The position numbers and the translations under genes are program-made. 64,000 bases of DNA from Kalaharituber pfeilii (Eukaryota; Ascomycota; Pezizomycetes; Pezizales; Pezizaceae), in contig WHUZ01000024.1 in the NCBI GenBank assembly GCA_015179045.1, forward strand, positions 62,001-126,000, in the 5' to 3' direction. The notes under the pieces are model-generated. The model saw only the letters and a program-made list of their open reading frames with translations. It was not told where the DNA came from and did not search any database. Positions 46,224 through 57,109 of the stretch are shown piece after piece. Each line of letters starts with the position of its first letter. The stretch's first letter is position 1.

Positions 46224-46276
46224 CCGCCATAGCCCACAGGGCGGTAAGCGATTAATGATATAAAAAAAAAAAAAAA
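46224..46276 (+). mobile_element. 53-bp family A LINE tail micro-insertion
   Basis: Perfect 11-bp duplication TATCACCATCC (46213-46223 and 46277-46287). Insert: CCGCCATAGCCCACAGGGCG, GTAAGCGATTAATGATAT and poly(A). Confidence 0.95.
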
Positions 46277-46492
46277 TATCACCATCCGACGCATGTTTTA
46301 CAGCAAAACTGTCCTAATGGGAGAGATTATCTCAATAATCAGAATCAGAGACTTGTATGCGCTTTTCAGGGACATAAATAAAGAGGTGGATGACGTTGTC
46401 CAGAGGAACGGATCTAATAGTGCGTAAAGTATATCCAAGTGGGCCGTGGCTTTAGTCTTGAGAGACAATTGCTTAGCGTTGAATGTTACTGT

Positions 46493-46495
<3 letters not shown>

Positions 46496-46523
<28 letters not shown>

Positions 46524-46560
46524 TCTTTTTTTTTTCTCTCTCTCTCTTTTGCTCACTGTG
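46496..46560. repeat. T-rich microsatellite (T)n and (TC)n
   Basis: A run of over 40 pyrimidines, mostly T, followed by TCTCTC. No retroposon tail is attached, so it may be simple slippage or a very decayed poly(A) end on the minus strand. Confidence 0.6.
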
Positions 46561-46904
46561 CGATACGATAGTGTGTTGGATGCCAGGATTCAGGTAATCA
46601 ACCAAATTCAATATCGAAGTTAGAGAGTTCAAACTTAGTGCCGGTTAGTGGAAATCTAACAAAATACAGGGATACGATACTACTAAGTAGATGCACTCTA
46701 TTCTCAATTTTTAATTCTGCCCCAACTCCTTGCAGCCGCTCTAAGGCACTGCGATATTACTATGTCCTCAGATACAACTATGGATCGGGTGAACGGCTTA
46801 TGCTTGCTTATGCACCACCAAAGTATGAACTTATGGAACTCTTTACCATCACTTGTGCAATTCAAGGGTAACTGGAATATCATCAATATTGGCTAACAGG
46901 CTTC

Positions 46905-47430
46905 CTTGAAACGTAGTCGCTGCGCAGGACAACAAAGTCTACATATTCGGTGGTATTCGTGAAATGACTAACGAGTATGCGTCGCAATTATCTGGATCCT
47001 AGAATTTGCCTATCATCCAATATTGCAAGATATACTATGATTTTAGATCATATTTACAGACCCCTCTTCTCTCCCACCTACGAGTAATATATTTAGTGGT
47101 GGAAAGACTCCTATTTGCGCATTCTCGACTTTTCCCAGCCGTGAACCATTACCATTGATAGTGTAACCTCTGCCATTTACATCGACGAAGATGTACCGTG
47201 CATGACATGAGGCAAGCTTTTTGTCAATGGAGACACCTTATATATGTTTGGTGGTATAGGCACTGGGGCCACTGGGATGTATATTGTGGATAAAGCAGGG
47301 CAAGAGCTGTCACCCTCCGATACTCCGCCTCCCGTGGACAACAAGATGCGGATATTCAATAAGTCGTCGAAAGCTGTGCTCCTCCATGGGATACTGGGCT
47401 TGGAAAGAAAACTCCAGCGCGGACTGCTTA
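46905..47430 (+). pseudogene. Kelch-repeat gene relic
   Basis: Scattered frames include VAAQDNKVYIFGGI (46922-46965), AIYIDED near 47172 and VNGDTLYMFGGIGTGATGMY (47222-47283). These are kelch blade signatures (hydrophobic strand followed by double glycine). Stops and frame changes separate them. It lies about 1.6 kb from the intact kelch gene at 49.1-51.1 kb but on the opposite strand, and may be a dead paralogue. Confidence 0.5.
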
Positions 47431-47507
47431 GAGCGTTTCACCTAGAAACCGCCCATCACCGGGAAACTGCCAAAATATATATCGCACAACGGATAAAGCT
47501 CTTGTGA

Positions 47508-48053
47508 ATGCAAATGGCCCTCAAGTGGGCTCAAATCAAAGCCGGAGGATGGGAGAATATAGTACATTATTTTTCACACATTCATTTTGCCAAATTCTAG
47601 CATATGAGTGGTGACATGTTCTGGTATATATCTAGCCCTTATGTTAGACATGCTTTGAGTCACAGTGTGCAGAGGAACTTACCTGAAGTCTTATGTACTG
47701 AATATATACTCTACCGCCTATGCTGAAGAGGTGTAGCAAATTTGGTTCCGACTGCACTCATACCCACAGAGTACCACTGTCATACTCTAGTGAATATTCT
47801 GCCTATTTCGGTAAAGGCAATATCAAGTGATTATTTGAAGAAGATGAATAGGGACTACAGTATGTAAAATCATGAAATAGCAATATATATATGGAAGATA
47901 TTGTCCGAACGAGTTACAGCACTGGCTGCTGATTTGGGCACATGAGTACTATAGTATATATATGTGTATAAAACTAGCTAGCGGCTTGTACATTATATGA
48001 CTGAATCTCTACTCCACTTGATATAAGAATATTTGCCTGTTGTCTGACGATAT
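47508..48053. other. Unassigned interval
   Basis: No coding motif or repeat signature was recognised here. Confidence 0.45.
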
Positions 48054-48059
48054 TAATGA

Positions 48060-48091
<32 letters not shown>
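48054..48091 (+). mobile_element. 38-bp LINE micro-insertion (9 tail bases plus poly(A))
   Basis: Flanks GTCTGACGATAT (48042-48053) and GTCGGACGATAT (48092-48103) match 11 of 12. Only TAATGATAT of the family A tail is present before about 29 A residues. This is the shortest insertion in the window. Confidence 0.8.
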
Positions 48092-48094
<3 letters not shown>

Positions 48095-48301
48095 GGACGA
48101 TATACTTATATCGAAAATGTACTGTATGTAATTTTGAGGTCCATCCATCCTGTATTAGAACTTCATGTACGTACAACCTCTCCACGCATTATACTTCTTT
48201 ACTGCCCTAACTGGATCAAGCCGCCGGCCCCGACACTATCCAGTATGAGAATTTTTTTTTTTTTTTTTCCGTATGTTCTCCCCATCGTCGTTCGTCCTCT
48301 T

Positions 48302-48325
48302 CATAGGGCGGCATGCGAGTAATGA

Positions 48326-48356
<31 letters not shown>
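48302..48356 (+). mobile_element. 55-bp family A LINE tail micro-insertion
   Basis: ATAGGGCGGCATGCGAGTAA, TGATAT and about 27 A residues, starting inside the 3' arm of the hairpin. The flanks CGTTCGTCCTCTTC and GTTCGCTTCTCC suggest a decayed duplication. It interrupts the LINE ORF2 fragment read on the minus strand. Confidence 0.75.
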
Positions 48357-48359
<3 letters not shown>

Positions 48360-48740
48360 CGCTTCTCCAGCGCACAGCACGTGAAGACTAAGTATTCCGC
48401 ACTGCACTCCTCTCCGCAGGAACAACAAAACTCTTCTTCCGCTCCGCAGATCCTCCTCCACATATCCCCGCCATCCAGTTCACAGCCAGGTGCAGTTGGT
48501 GAGGCCCTCATAGCTACCCAACTTTACGAACTTTCTCTCCCAAAGCCATTTTGTTCCCTCCAATCGTTCCTTTTACCGACTAACTCTGGTCGCAGACCGC
48601 ACTCCCTGGCCTGTCCATCGTACCTTACGCCCAACATGCGTCCTGATCACCCATCTTTGATCCCGGCGATCTCTCGGCCCCACATCCCTGCAACGGCCAC
48701 TCAGCAAGTGTTTCAACTCTCCATATTCCATTCCCAATCC
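48357..48740 (-). mobile_element. LINE ORF2 C-terminal fragment
   Basis: The minus-strand frame includes CGAEEEFCCSCGEECSAEYL and VFTCCALEKR, a Cys-rich end resembling CTCGKAWSAEH of the family B LINE at 23860-24718. No tail is attached and upstream frames are broken. Confidence 0.6.
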
Positions 48741-48748
48741 GGCCCTCC

Positions 48749-48766
48749 GCGGCATGCGAGTAATGA

Positions 48767-48802
<36 letters not shown>
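48749..48802 (+). mobile_element. 54-bp family A LINE tail micro-insertion
   Basis: A 7-bp duplication GCCCTCC (48742-48748 and 48803-48809). Insert: GCGGCATGCGAGTAATGATA, then about 33 A residues. The hairpin is missing apart from its last bases. Confidence 0.9.
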
Positions 48803-48803
<1 letters not shown>

Positions 48804-49072
48804 CCCTCCTTTTCTCAGTAAAATCCCAATTATCCGGTGCCGAACCTGGAGGTTATTCCCACCATTGCCAGTTTAACGTGCTCAACATGCTCAACATGCT
48901 CAATATGACCAATCACATGACTCCCCGCGGACAATCAAATCGGCAAAACCCAACAGTCCAACATTCGTATGTCGTATTCCCTATTCATTTATACCCCCCA
49001 AGCGCAATTGCGCTGCGAAACCCCCCCCACCGCATGAACTATGCTTAAGAACACTAGCCCATATAAGCGACC

Positions 49073-51118
49073 TCACTGCTGTAATTCTGCCACCGAATGT
49101 CGGGCCCCAGGCAACTCATGATACACCCGTGGGACATCCTCGTGCGGAAACTCCACCGGCTCAAAATTGACCGGCACGATATCCTGTGCCGGATTGTAAA
49201 ACCCTGGCAGAGGCTGCACTTGGCGGCAAGCAAGCTCCTGGGGTACCACAGCATCGAGTTCGGGCTTCCCACGGTACTCGGTTCCATCGGATTCCGCCCT
49301 GGCGCGCCTCTTGCTGCGCCGCCGGAGGTAAACAACCAAGAGGATGAGTACTCCCAAAGCGATGAGACCCCCAAGGATGCAGCCTACGATCACGCCCACG
49401 GAGGGCACGGGATCCGGAGAGGGTTCGGGGACTTCGGGGGGCGTGCTGGTTGTAGTTGTCTGAGGTGCCAGGATTTCCTTGAGTGTAGGGTCAACGTGAG
49501 CTTGTGGCAATGTGAGGGTTGCTCCACCATTCTCGCTGCGGAGAGCCAGGCAAGTTAGTTCCAAAACACTTGGCACACCTGGACGCAATACAACGAAATA
49601 ACAGGAATACTGGGAGCACGTACTCTCCTCCAACCACGTCATATACCACTTTCGGGACCTTATACGGTACTTGATCATTACTAAACTCATATCTAGTCGT
49701 CCACTCTATTGCCTGCAAGTCAAACAACCTGACGCCGTTATGCGGATTACACTGCTCGTCTGGGGTATCCCAGTCGCGGCCCTGATATACCACCATATAC
49801 CGGTTCTGCATGACAGCGCAGCGGTGCAAGTCCAGCTTCGTTGACCCCCCCACAACGTCCATGCCGCCCATCGACACGGGGCCGATCCACGTGAACGATG
49901 GCAGGGACAGGATCCACATATCCCCGTGCACCGTTGGCTCGGTCTGTCCCCCGTACATGTAGATGTTGTGGCTCGAGTTGTCGCGCGCGCTGGCCGCCAC
50001 GGCGCAGTGCCCGGTCCGCCCAGAATCACTGGGTGTGCTCTTGCCGTTGCTGGCGGGGGAGGTTTCCTGCGTGAACCACGTACTCGAGGCGATGTCGTAG
50101 ACATTGATGGTATGGAGAGATGGCTGCGGTGCAGTGGTACATGCCATGGGTCAATGATCAATCTTGTATAACGCTAGTGGAGGAAGCTCTCTGGCCCACC
50201 TTGTCGTGAATAGTGCTCTCCGACACCTCGCCCCCAATCAAAACCAACATGCCCTCCTTGCCCACTCCCCCCAGGTATACCAACTCACCGCGCTCCAGTC
50301 CAGGCACTACCTCGCTGTTCACTGTCTTGACAATCTCGCCCACAGGCTTCTCTTTTCCGTGCATATCGAACCTGATCAGTGCCATTACTGACACCCTCAG
50401 ATCCTTGGTCCCACCATACACCCAGCCCACCTCGCCATCCTGATCTACCGCAACCAGCCCATCCTGAGGTGTCTCCTCCCCGAGTCCACTTTCCCAAGGC
50501 GGGCGCCACGAATGGCGGCTGAGGTCGAACCGGTGCACCTTAGTGTCTCCATCCCGCGGCCACTCCTCCTCGGGTAGCTTGTGCCCGGTGTCGTTGAGAA
50601 AGGCACCTCCTGATGTACCCGACCCGAATTGGTATAGCCCGTTAGCGTTGGCGAACAGCTGGGCTCGAGTGAGTACCGGCACATACGGGTCCACGCGGAG
50701 CGCTTTGGTGATGTTATCTTGGGAGAGGTCGAGCGAGCGGGAGAAATCCAGGATGCGCAGGTGGCCATCTGTGGTGAAAGCTCTGTTGGCAACACGAAAT
50801 TACATGTAGGCTTGGGAGGAAGGGGGAGGAAGGGAGGCGCATACTAGTTCCCGTGATCAGGCTGTCGTTGGACAGCAAGCCCTTTTTCTCGGCTACCAGG
50901 GCCATTTTGCCGCCCATCACGTACATCTTATGGCGATGCACCGCGACTATATACGCACACGTGTTGACACCACGAGGATTAGCACCTGCCGGCGAACGGA
51001 CTATAAAGATATTACAACGGTCATGGTACTCACTACTGTGCCCCCATAGCCAACACAAATCCTTCTCCCAGTCGATGACGGTGGGCGAAATCACTCCACC
51101 ATCCTGTAAATTGGACAT
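49073..51118 (-). CDS. Kelch-repeat single-pass membrane protein
   Basis: Exons join in frame: (51118)-50845, 50780-50200, 50123-49624 and 49535-49073, with GT...AG introns of 64, 76 and 88 bp. Kelch blades are evident: HKMYVMGGK, VGWVYGGTKDL, GELVYLGGVGKEGMLVLIGG, SHNIYMYGGQTE. A typical blade ending DIASSTWFTQ spans the second junction. After the propeller comes a Thr/Pro-rich stalk, one transmembrane helix (VGVIVGCILGGLIALGVLIL), a basic stop-transfer (RRRSKRRAR) and a cytoplasmic tail of about 90 residues. This is the architecture of fungal galactose-oxidase-like kelch surface proteins of unknown function. The 5' end is unsettled: the frame is open upstream of 51118 without a Met, and a small intron near 51034-50987 is possible. 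A signal-peptide-like ALLYALAFAEGS occurs in another frame at about 51166-51131, so a short first exon is probably missing from my model. Confidence 0.85.
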
Positions 51119-52703
51119 CTCGGGGACTGCAGCTGCCCTCGGCGAAAGCGAGTGCGTACAGTAATGCAGAAATTCAGCAGATGAAGCTCTAGGAAATGCG
51201 GTTGACCGGAAGGATTGTGTAGCAGTTACTAGCTGGTTGCGGTCACAGGGTCGGTATTACAAGGACTGCTGCAGCTAGTAAGCGATCCGGTGCATGCGTT
51301 TGTTTTCGTTAAAGTCTCGTGGCGTCGGGTTTGCAGAATTTTGAAGCACAAAGGAAAAGAAGAATGATACTGCGAAGTGGGTTGCGTTGGGCTGGGGAAT
51401 TTCAAAAAATTAAAGGAACGGCTGTCATGCAGGTGGTGATCGCCACTGGACATCGAATCAAAAAGATTAATGAAGGCAGAGCTCGCATTCAGATGGGACC
51501 GCCAACCGGGCAGAACAGTGCTGATCCCATGTCGGCCAGGTGCCAACTGTATTTCGACGATTGGCGGATGCAGAGGGTGTGGCAATTAGGTCTAAATTGA
51601 CAATCGTTCCCATTTCCCTGTTTGTAGCCCTTGTCAATTCTGGACGTTCCTAAGGTTCCCTATTTCATGTCACGTATCTGAAACTTCATGGTTCCGGTTG
51701 TTGAACAGACATCGGGGTTGTGTGCCTGTCGAGATACGCAAACTTCAAAGAACGCCAAGATCCCCAAATTCCCATACAATATTTAGTCTCGTCACCAGTA
51801 CAAAATTGTCATTTTGAGGTCAAATATCAGTGTCAGGAAATAAATAGCTCCACACAGAACCAACAACACAACGTAAAAGGTATTAAAAAAAATATGAAAT
51901 TAGATGGACTCAATATGTATTATCATAGCGAAATTCAATAGCCCCAAAAACATTCTCCTTGTATAGAACTACATTATTATTATGCAGAGAGAATTTAGGT
52001 AAAAAATGCTAGAGTTTGCTACTGATTTATTGGTCCATATAAGCCGATTTTGTTGGTGCAAAATTTGAAATCAGGCCCAAAAGCCGTGTTAAGCCAGCTG
52101 TAGGCAACTATCTAGGCTCTTCACGCAATATTTAAATTCTATAGGTGGAAATTGTATAATAGACATGGCAGATTCACTCAGCGATTTCCAACAAGATAGC
52201 CAAGTCCACATGATAAAATGATGCATCTGCAGTGAAACGCCAAAGGCTACTCGTGCGGCTATGACATGGCAACAGAATCGAATGCAAACCCAATCGAGGA
52301 GTACGAACTATGCCTCCATCGTTGATTACCGCCATTGATGAAGCATGAACGCCAACATTCGCGATGCCACGCTTCAGCTAATCATGTGCGCTGTATACCC
52401 CGTGCCTCGCTCATTGTGCATAATCTGCAATTGAGAGGAGCGCCAAATCTTGTCGACAAACATGCAGTTTAGAAGGGCTTTTCTGCTAATTTCAAGTAGA
52501 CTTGAGGTAAGCCCTGCTTACGTATACATTGCACGTACCAAGTTCTTTAATTTCATTGGAGACACGACTTAGAGGCACAGTTGCAAGCATCGTCTACAGT
52601 AGTGCCCTTTTAGGTCTCTCATCGTTGGTACTTACAATGTGGTTTCTCGTTCCAGGCACAGGACTTGCATGCAACGTTTGACTTTTTCTCCCGTTCATTA
52701 CTT
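51119..52703. other. Gene-free interval
   Basis: The promoter side of the kelch gene, then unique sequence without supportable frames or repeats. Confidence 0.5.
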
Positions 52704-52717
52704 ACCCATATGCAGCC

Positions 52718-52801
52718 TTAACCTGACCCGGGTATATGGGTCCCTGCCATAGGCTGGTAGCCTGTATGCGGGGTTACGTGAATTAAAAAAAAAAAATAAA
52801 A
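52718..52801 (+). mobile_element. 84-bp family B LINE tail micro-insertion
   Basis: Perfect 14-bp duplication ACCCATATGCAGCC (52704-52717 and 52802-52815). Insert: AACCTGACCCGGGTATATGG, GTCCCTGCCATAGGCTGG, TAGCCTGTATGCGGGGTTAC, GTGAATT and poly(A). Almost identical to the 3' end of the LINE at 24647-24718. Confidence 0.95.
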
Positions 52802-52926
52802 ACCCATATGCAGCCCTGTTGGACTATGACAAGGCACGACTAACGTGTATCGAAATCACCTACAAATCGTTCTTCCGTTACACCCCCTTCATCAAGACCT
52901 TATATTGTGCTATAATTCGAAAGCCT

Positions 52927-53199
52927 GTTTTTTTTTTTTTTTTTTAATATCATTACTCGCATACCGCCCTGAGGGCTACGGCGAGGGTTTATTATTTAAA
53001 AGAAGGACTAAAACAAAACCAACTAAGTCTGAATACATGTTTTGCCCGCGACGCTCGTACATGATGCGAGTAGAATGCCGAACCGGTATCTCCTACTTCC
53101 GTCCCCTGTCAAATTCATACCGGTCGCATTTCAGCCATCGACCTCCGAGTCTCACCCTTCCCGTCTCGGTGACCGTCTCCAAGTAGGCTACTGCCGAGC
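52927..53199 (-). mobile_element. Truncated ORF1-only LINE copy
   Basis: Perfect 12-bp duplication ATTCGAAAGCCT (52915-52926 and 53200-53211). On the minus strand the body codes for VRLGGRWLKCDRYEFDRGRK and a stop, then a 3' UTR of about 150 bp, then the family A tail and poly(A). The same ORF1-end/UTR/tail order occurs at 58066-58516, so this is a second copy of an element without ORF2. Confidence 0.88.
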
Positions 53200-53382
53200 A
53201 TTCGAAAGCCTTACTAGTCCACGCCGTTACTGCCCCTCCAACGTAACGACTGCACTACCTCTCTACGAACGTTGTGATTCTATCCATCTCTTCTTTATTC
53301 TATATTGGCCACCTTTTCAGCTCCTCCCAGGCAGGGAACCTAGGGAGCTGCCACCTCTGGCATCCCTTCATCTAGTGGCCGC

Positions 53383-53686
53383 GTGCGGTGAGGAGAGCGA
53401 GACCACGAGCCACCTGATGGAGGATTGCAGGGTATGGCGAAGGAGATGGCCAGGGGGGATGGAGACAGTGAGACAGCCACCGAAGTTCGGGGAAGGAGAG
53501 GGGGACCCCCTACACAGACTGGTAGAGATGTTGGAGGAGCAATAAATGGAGACGGGGGACTTTTCTTCCTTTCATGTTACCTCAATCTGTACTTACCTGA
53601 TTTTTGACCTTTTACTTTCCTAAATCTCGCCATAGCCCACAGGGCGGCATGCGAGTACTGATATTAAAAAAAAAAAAAAAAAAAAA
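53383..53686 (+). mobile_element. 304-bp 5'-truncated family A LINE
   Basis: Perfect 13-bp duplication ATCTAGTGGCCGC (53370-53382 and 53687-53699). Codes for the ORF2 C-terminus (CGEESETTSHLMEDCRVWRR, then WPGGMETVRQPPK) followed by 3' UTR and the tail CGCCATAGCCCACAGGGCGG with poly(A). Confidence 0.93.
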
Positions 53687-53699
53687 ATCTAGTGGCCGC

Positions 53700-54165
53700 T
53701 ATCTCCTGTGCCTCCTCACATAGTCCACAAACTCTCATCTATCTTGCCTATTTCCAGCTAGCTTCTCTTGGATCTCTTCCCGTTAGCAGGTAAGTGAGCT
53801 GCACACATCTCTGCTTCTAAAACCATGTAGTCTTGAACCATATTATTCAGTGTCTGCTGTCGCCCTTCCCCGCCTGAGCCTGCTATCGATTACCGTTCTC
53901 TGTGATGAATTCCTCTAATCGGACAAGAAGATTCCGGTCTTTGCGGGTTGGAGTCAATCTAACCTCATAGGATTCAAATATGCTCGCAGGCATAACCTAT
54001 AATATTTGCAGCCTTTGATTTGTCGCCCGGAAATCTTTGAATTAGTCCCCATAGAAATACATAGGCCAATCAGGTCCGATTGACATTTTTGCTTGGCGAC
54101 TACGGTTAGGTGACTACGGATTTTCTACTCCCTCAAGGCAGAGAGGGTGGAGGAGGACAAGCATT
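53700..54165. other. Unassigned interval
   Basis: No motif or repeat recognised between the LINE at 53.4 kb and the SINE-like unit. Confidence 0.45.
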
Positions 54166-54249
54166 GGGGGATTTATGTAGTTGGTTAGTTTAAGACGTCC
54201 TTGATATGCTTCCCTCCAAGCATCAAGGGTTCGAATAGCGATAAACAGG

Positions 54250-54281
<32 letters not shown>

Positions 54282-54283
54282 AA
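54166..54283 (+). mobile_element. Possible tRNA-derived SINE
   Basis: A-box-like TAGTTGGTTAG (54178-54188) and B-box-like GGTTCGAATAGC (54228-54239) lie about 50 bp apart, as in a tRNA. The segment between folds as CCTTGATATGCTT/AAGCATCAAGG. It is followed by T and A homopolymers (54249-54283). No target duplication is evident, and the acceptor stem is not preserved. Confidence 0.4.
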
Positions 54284-54952
54284 TGTAGCTGCAGCTCCCG
54301 TAGACCTTCTGGTGATATGTTACGTGCTCCCAGCTATGGAACGACAGCTACCATTATTGGACAAAACGCTCCCAGGTCTCTCTAATGGGTAGAAGGTGAG
54401 TAAATTAATGGAATAATAAGTAGGCGTATGAAATGAGTCCTTTGTCAATCCTCCAACTCTACCGATCCATCCATTCCAGCATTGCTATGAGGTTGTCCGT
54501 ACTAGAGGCTTACGGGCTACATCAGTTTGACTTGATGTTCTTAGTTTTGTCAATTGTGTTACTTTTCGCTTTCAATTGTAGCAGCTTTGGTCTTCACTAT
54601 AGTTACATGCGAGTACAGTAATGTTAAGATGTTCTGGTTCCCTCAGGAGGTCGGTCTGCTCCGAGCGGACTATTCTGCGGGAGAAGTGTATGGACTTCCT
54701 CACCGCTTGTGAGCTCCGTTTGTCGGCTCGAGAGTCAGCGATGCCATGGCTCAGAAATTGGGGAGTGAGCTTGTAATTCATAGGGAATCCCCTACGTACA
54801 TGGTTTACCACTAATTACATTTGTTTCTTCTGTACTAACAAGTGCATTGCTGCTTCCTCCACAGACTTGTCCTGGATTGAGGCAATATGGATGATATTAT
54901 ATGGAGCATGACATTGAGTAGAGCATTTCTGGCGGTTTTAAGCACTGGCATC
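54284..54952. other. Unassigned interval
   Basis: Short frames only; nothing recognised. Confidence 0.45.
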
Positions 54953-54998
54953 TTTTTTTTTTTTTTTTTTTTTTTATATCCATTAATCGCTGGCCGCC
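54953..54998 (-). mobile_element. 46-bp LINE tail micro-insertion
   Basis: Perfect 11-bp duplication GCACTGGCATC (54942-54952 and 54999-55009). On the minus strand: GGCGGCCAGCGATTAATGGA, TAT and poly(A), starting at the last bases of the hairpin. Confidence 0.93.
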
Positions 54999-55138
54999 GC
55001 ACTGGCATCGCCGGGTATGAGATTGTCACTCGCAAGTGTATGATAAGCGGTGAGAGCTACGAGCGGCCTCATGTAAAGCCATTTCAAGCATATCCTGTTT
55101 AGGTGACAAATCTGTTGTACGACGGATTCCTGACAGGA

Positions 55139-55234
55139 TCCCATGTTTTTAAATTTAATTATTTTTTCCTTTAATAAACCCTCGCCATAGCCCATAGGGC
55201 GGCACGCGAGTACTTTTTTTTAAAAAAAAAAAAA
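55139..55234 (+). mobile_element. 96-bp family A LINE tail insertion
   Basis: Perfect 11-bp duplication TCCTGACAGGA (55128-55138 and 55235-55245). Insert: about 45 bp of A/T-rich 3' UTR, CGCCATAGCCCATAGGGCGG, CACGCGAGTAC, then T and A runs. It lies just beyond the 3' end of the BTB gene remnant. Confidence 0.93.
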
Positions 55235-55293
55235 TCCTGACAGGACCAGAAGATATATGTAGAGAAAAAAGAAATGACAACCCCGGCCAAACT

Positions 55294-56395
55294 TCAGAAA
55301 ATAGCTCGTAACTTTCCGGCAGCCCCTGCATGATTACATTTTCGACAAAATAAGAAATAATTCCATCCATTGAGCTGGCTTGGCGTCATAGTATCATTGT
55401 CTCCAAGCGTGAAAGATGTCAAACACCACTTGCACCTATACGTGTATATTTGCCTGGTGCCTGAGATACGATCAGCTCCGAGTACCGCTAGTTCTCTTCC
55501 ATTTTCCTCCACACTCACTCCGATTTCTGTGTCCATGTAGTTACAGCCTGGGCACTTTATACTCGCCACTCCTTTATACTTGCAGTTGTCACAATATCTG
55601 CACAAAGGATGATTGGAGTTCTTAACGGTGGAGAACTGTAAGCTCTTTGAGGTGGCTGTTTTCTCATTATCTTCATTCAAGCTTGTGCTCCATGGGGGTG
55701 TAGCAGTTCCCCGTGACAATGTGACCAGAGCCCTGGCAAAATCTGCACAATGTAGAAGTAAAGCCCCGAACTCAGTCTTTTCTCTAAGAACATCCAGTGA
55801 CCATGAAGCATATTGGGCAAAGTACTTCAACAGCTTCTCTGATGGTGCCACAATGTTGGAGGATGGGGTTCTGTTGACGGTGGAAAATGGAAGGCTGTCG
55901 AATGCAAATGTGATGGCAGATAAAAGGGCCTCAATATCTGCTGATTCGGTGATCATGCCCAGGTCAGCTAGGAGAGCAGTAATTCTGGAATATGCAAGCT
56001 CTTTCAGGATTGGAGTGTTGAAGCGGTCTGCAAGCACGTAGACCTTGCTGTGTCTAAGCAGTGCTGAAGCAGTGTCGGGAAGTGGACTGCATAACAATTA
56101 GCACATATTTCGCACTAGGTACAACATGCGCTCACGTCGCATAATCCTTCGTATAAGCCCACTCCAGGAATGCCTTGATTGTTGGCTCATCTACCTCACT
56201 CAATTCCATACACCCTTCAGGCCCTCCTTCATGTCGTTATTCACATGCTTATCCAGCTCTGGAGACAAGGATGCTAGCAATTTCTTATGCACGTAAAATT
56301 CAGGCTTCTCTTGTGGTGAATCGGCCACAGCATTGCCATCATCCGTACCATTCGGGTCTTTCAGTACAATCTTAAAGAAGGAGGATCGCAGGTAT
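55294..56395 (-). pseudogene. BTB/POZ-domain protein gene with frame break, 5' end missing
   Basis: The right-hand part reads LEYLRSSFFKIVLKDPNGT and FYVHKKLLASLSPELDKHVN, the start of a fungal BTB domain. It is followed by MELSEVDEPTIKAFLEWAYT one frame over (break near 56205). A 49-bp intron (56135-56087) joins DYAT to PLPDTASALLRHSKVYVLAD, completing the BTB fold. The C-terminal half holds two Cys pairs (CRYCDNCKYKG, KCPGC) and a third zinc-type set (YRCKWC, FCRKC), ending at 55294. BTB proteins mediate dimerisation and often recruit ubiquitin ligases. No Met precedes the BTB start before an in-frame TAA. So either the first exon is missed and the break is a sequence error, or the gene is dead. 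Confidence 0.65.
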
Positions 56396-57100
56396 TCGAG
56401 AGTTGGGCTATGGCATGCTTTTTAGCTGAGTCCACATCGGGACTGCAGTTCAGATTTATAGCTATGGGTCATACGCACTCCATAATATGTATTACACAGT
56501 TTGCTGCTGCTAGACAATATATGTGGGCCTTAAAGGGCAGTGGTGCAAGGCTTGTAATGCGTGTGTGTACGTACTGGGATGGACGTGCGACAGAGAAGTG
56601 GGATCAGCAATGTAGCGCTGCGAAGAGGGGAGGGGGGAGAGGTGGAGGGTTAAACCAACAAGTACTTGTAACCGATGCAAACACTAATACTATCCTATCT
56701 AAATAATACAAGAATTAACAGCTAAGCCTAATGGGTGATCAGTCTAGTCAATCAGTATTGGTCTTATATTCAATTGCAGGGTCAGTGTTATTCCCTTGGC
56801 AGGTAAGTCTTCACTTTTAGCCGTGACAGCTAATTAGTAGTGGAACTCTTGCCCCTTGTCACAGTGGTAGATAAGTTTCCACCTTAGCCATAACACTAAG
56901 TTTATCACTTATTTTTTGTCCACTCTTCTTTGTCACTCACCTTTAGCCATACCATTCGTACTGGACTACTACTGCTTAGCAATGTTGAAGTGCCTAGCCA
57001 TAACATTATACCACTTGACTTCTATTTATCCTCATACTCTATATCCTTGCCCTACTTATACTACTTGTATGCCTAATAATTGCTGACTACTATAATCTAT
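56396..57100. other. Gene-free interval
   Basis: Repeated TAGCCATAAC-like phrases (near 56875, 56940 and 56995) suggest decayed repeat DNA. No frame can be supported. Confidence 0.4.
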
Positions 57101-57109
57101 TAACCCATA

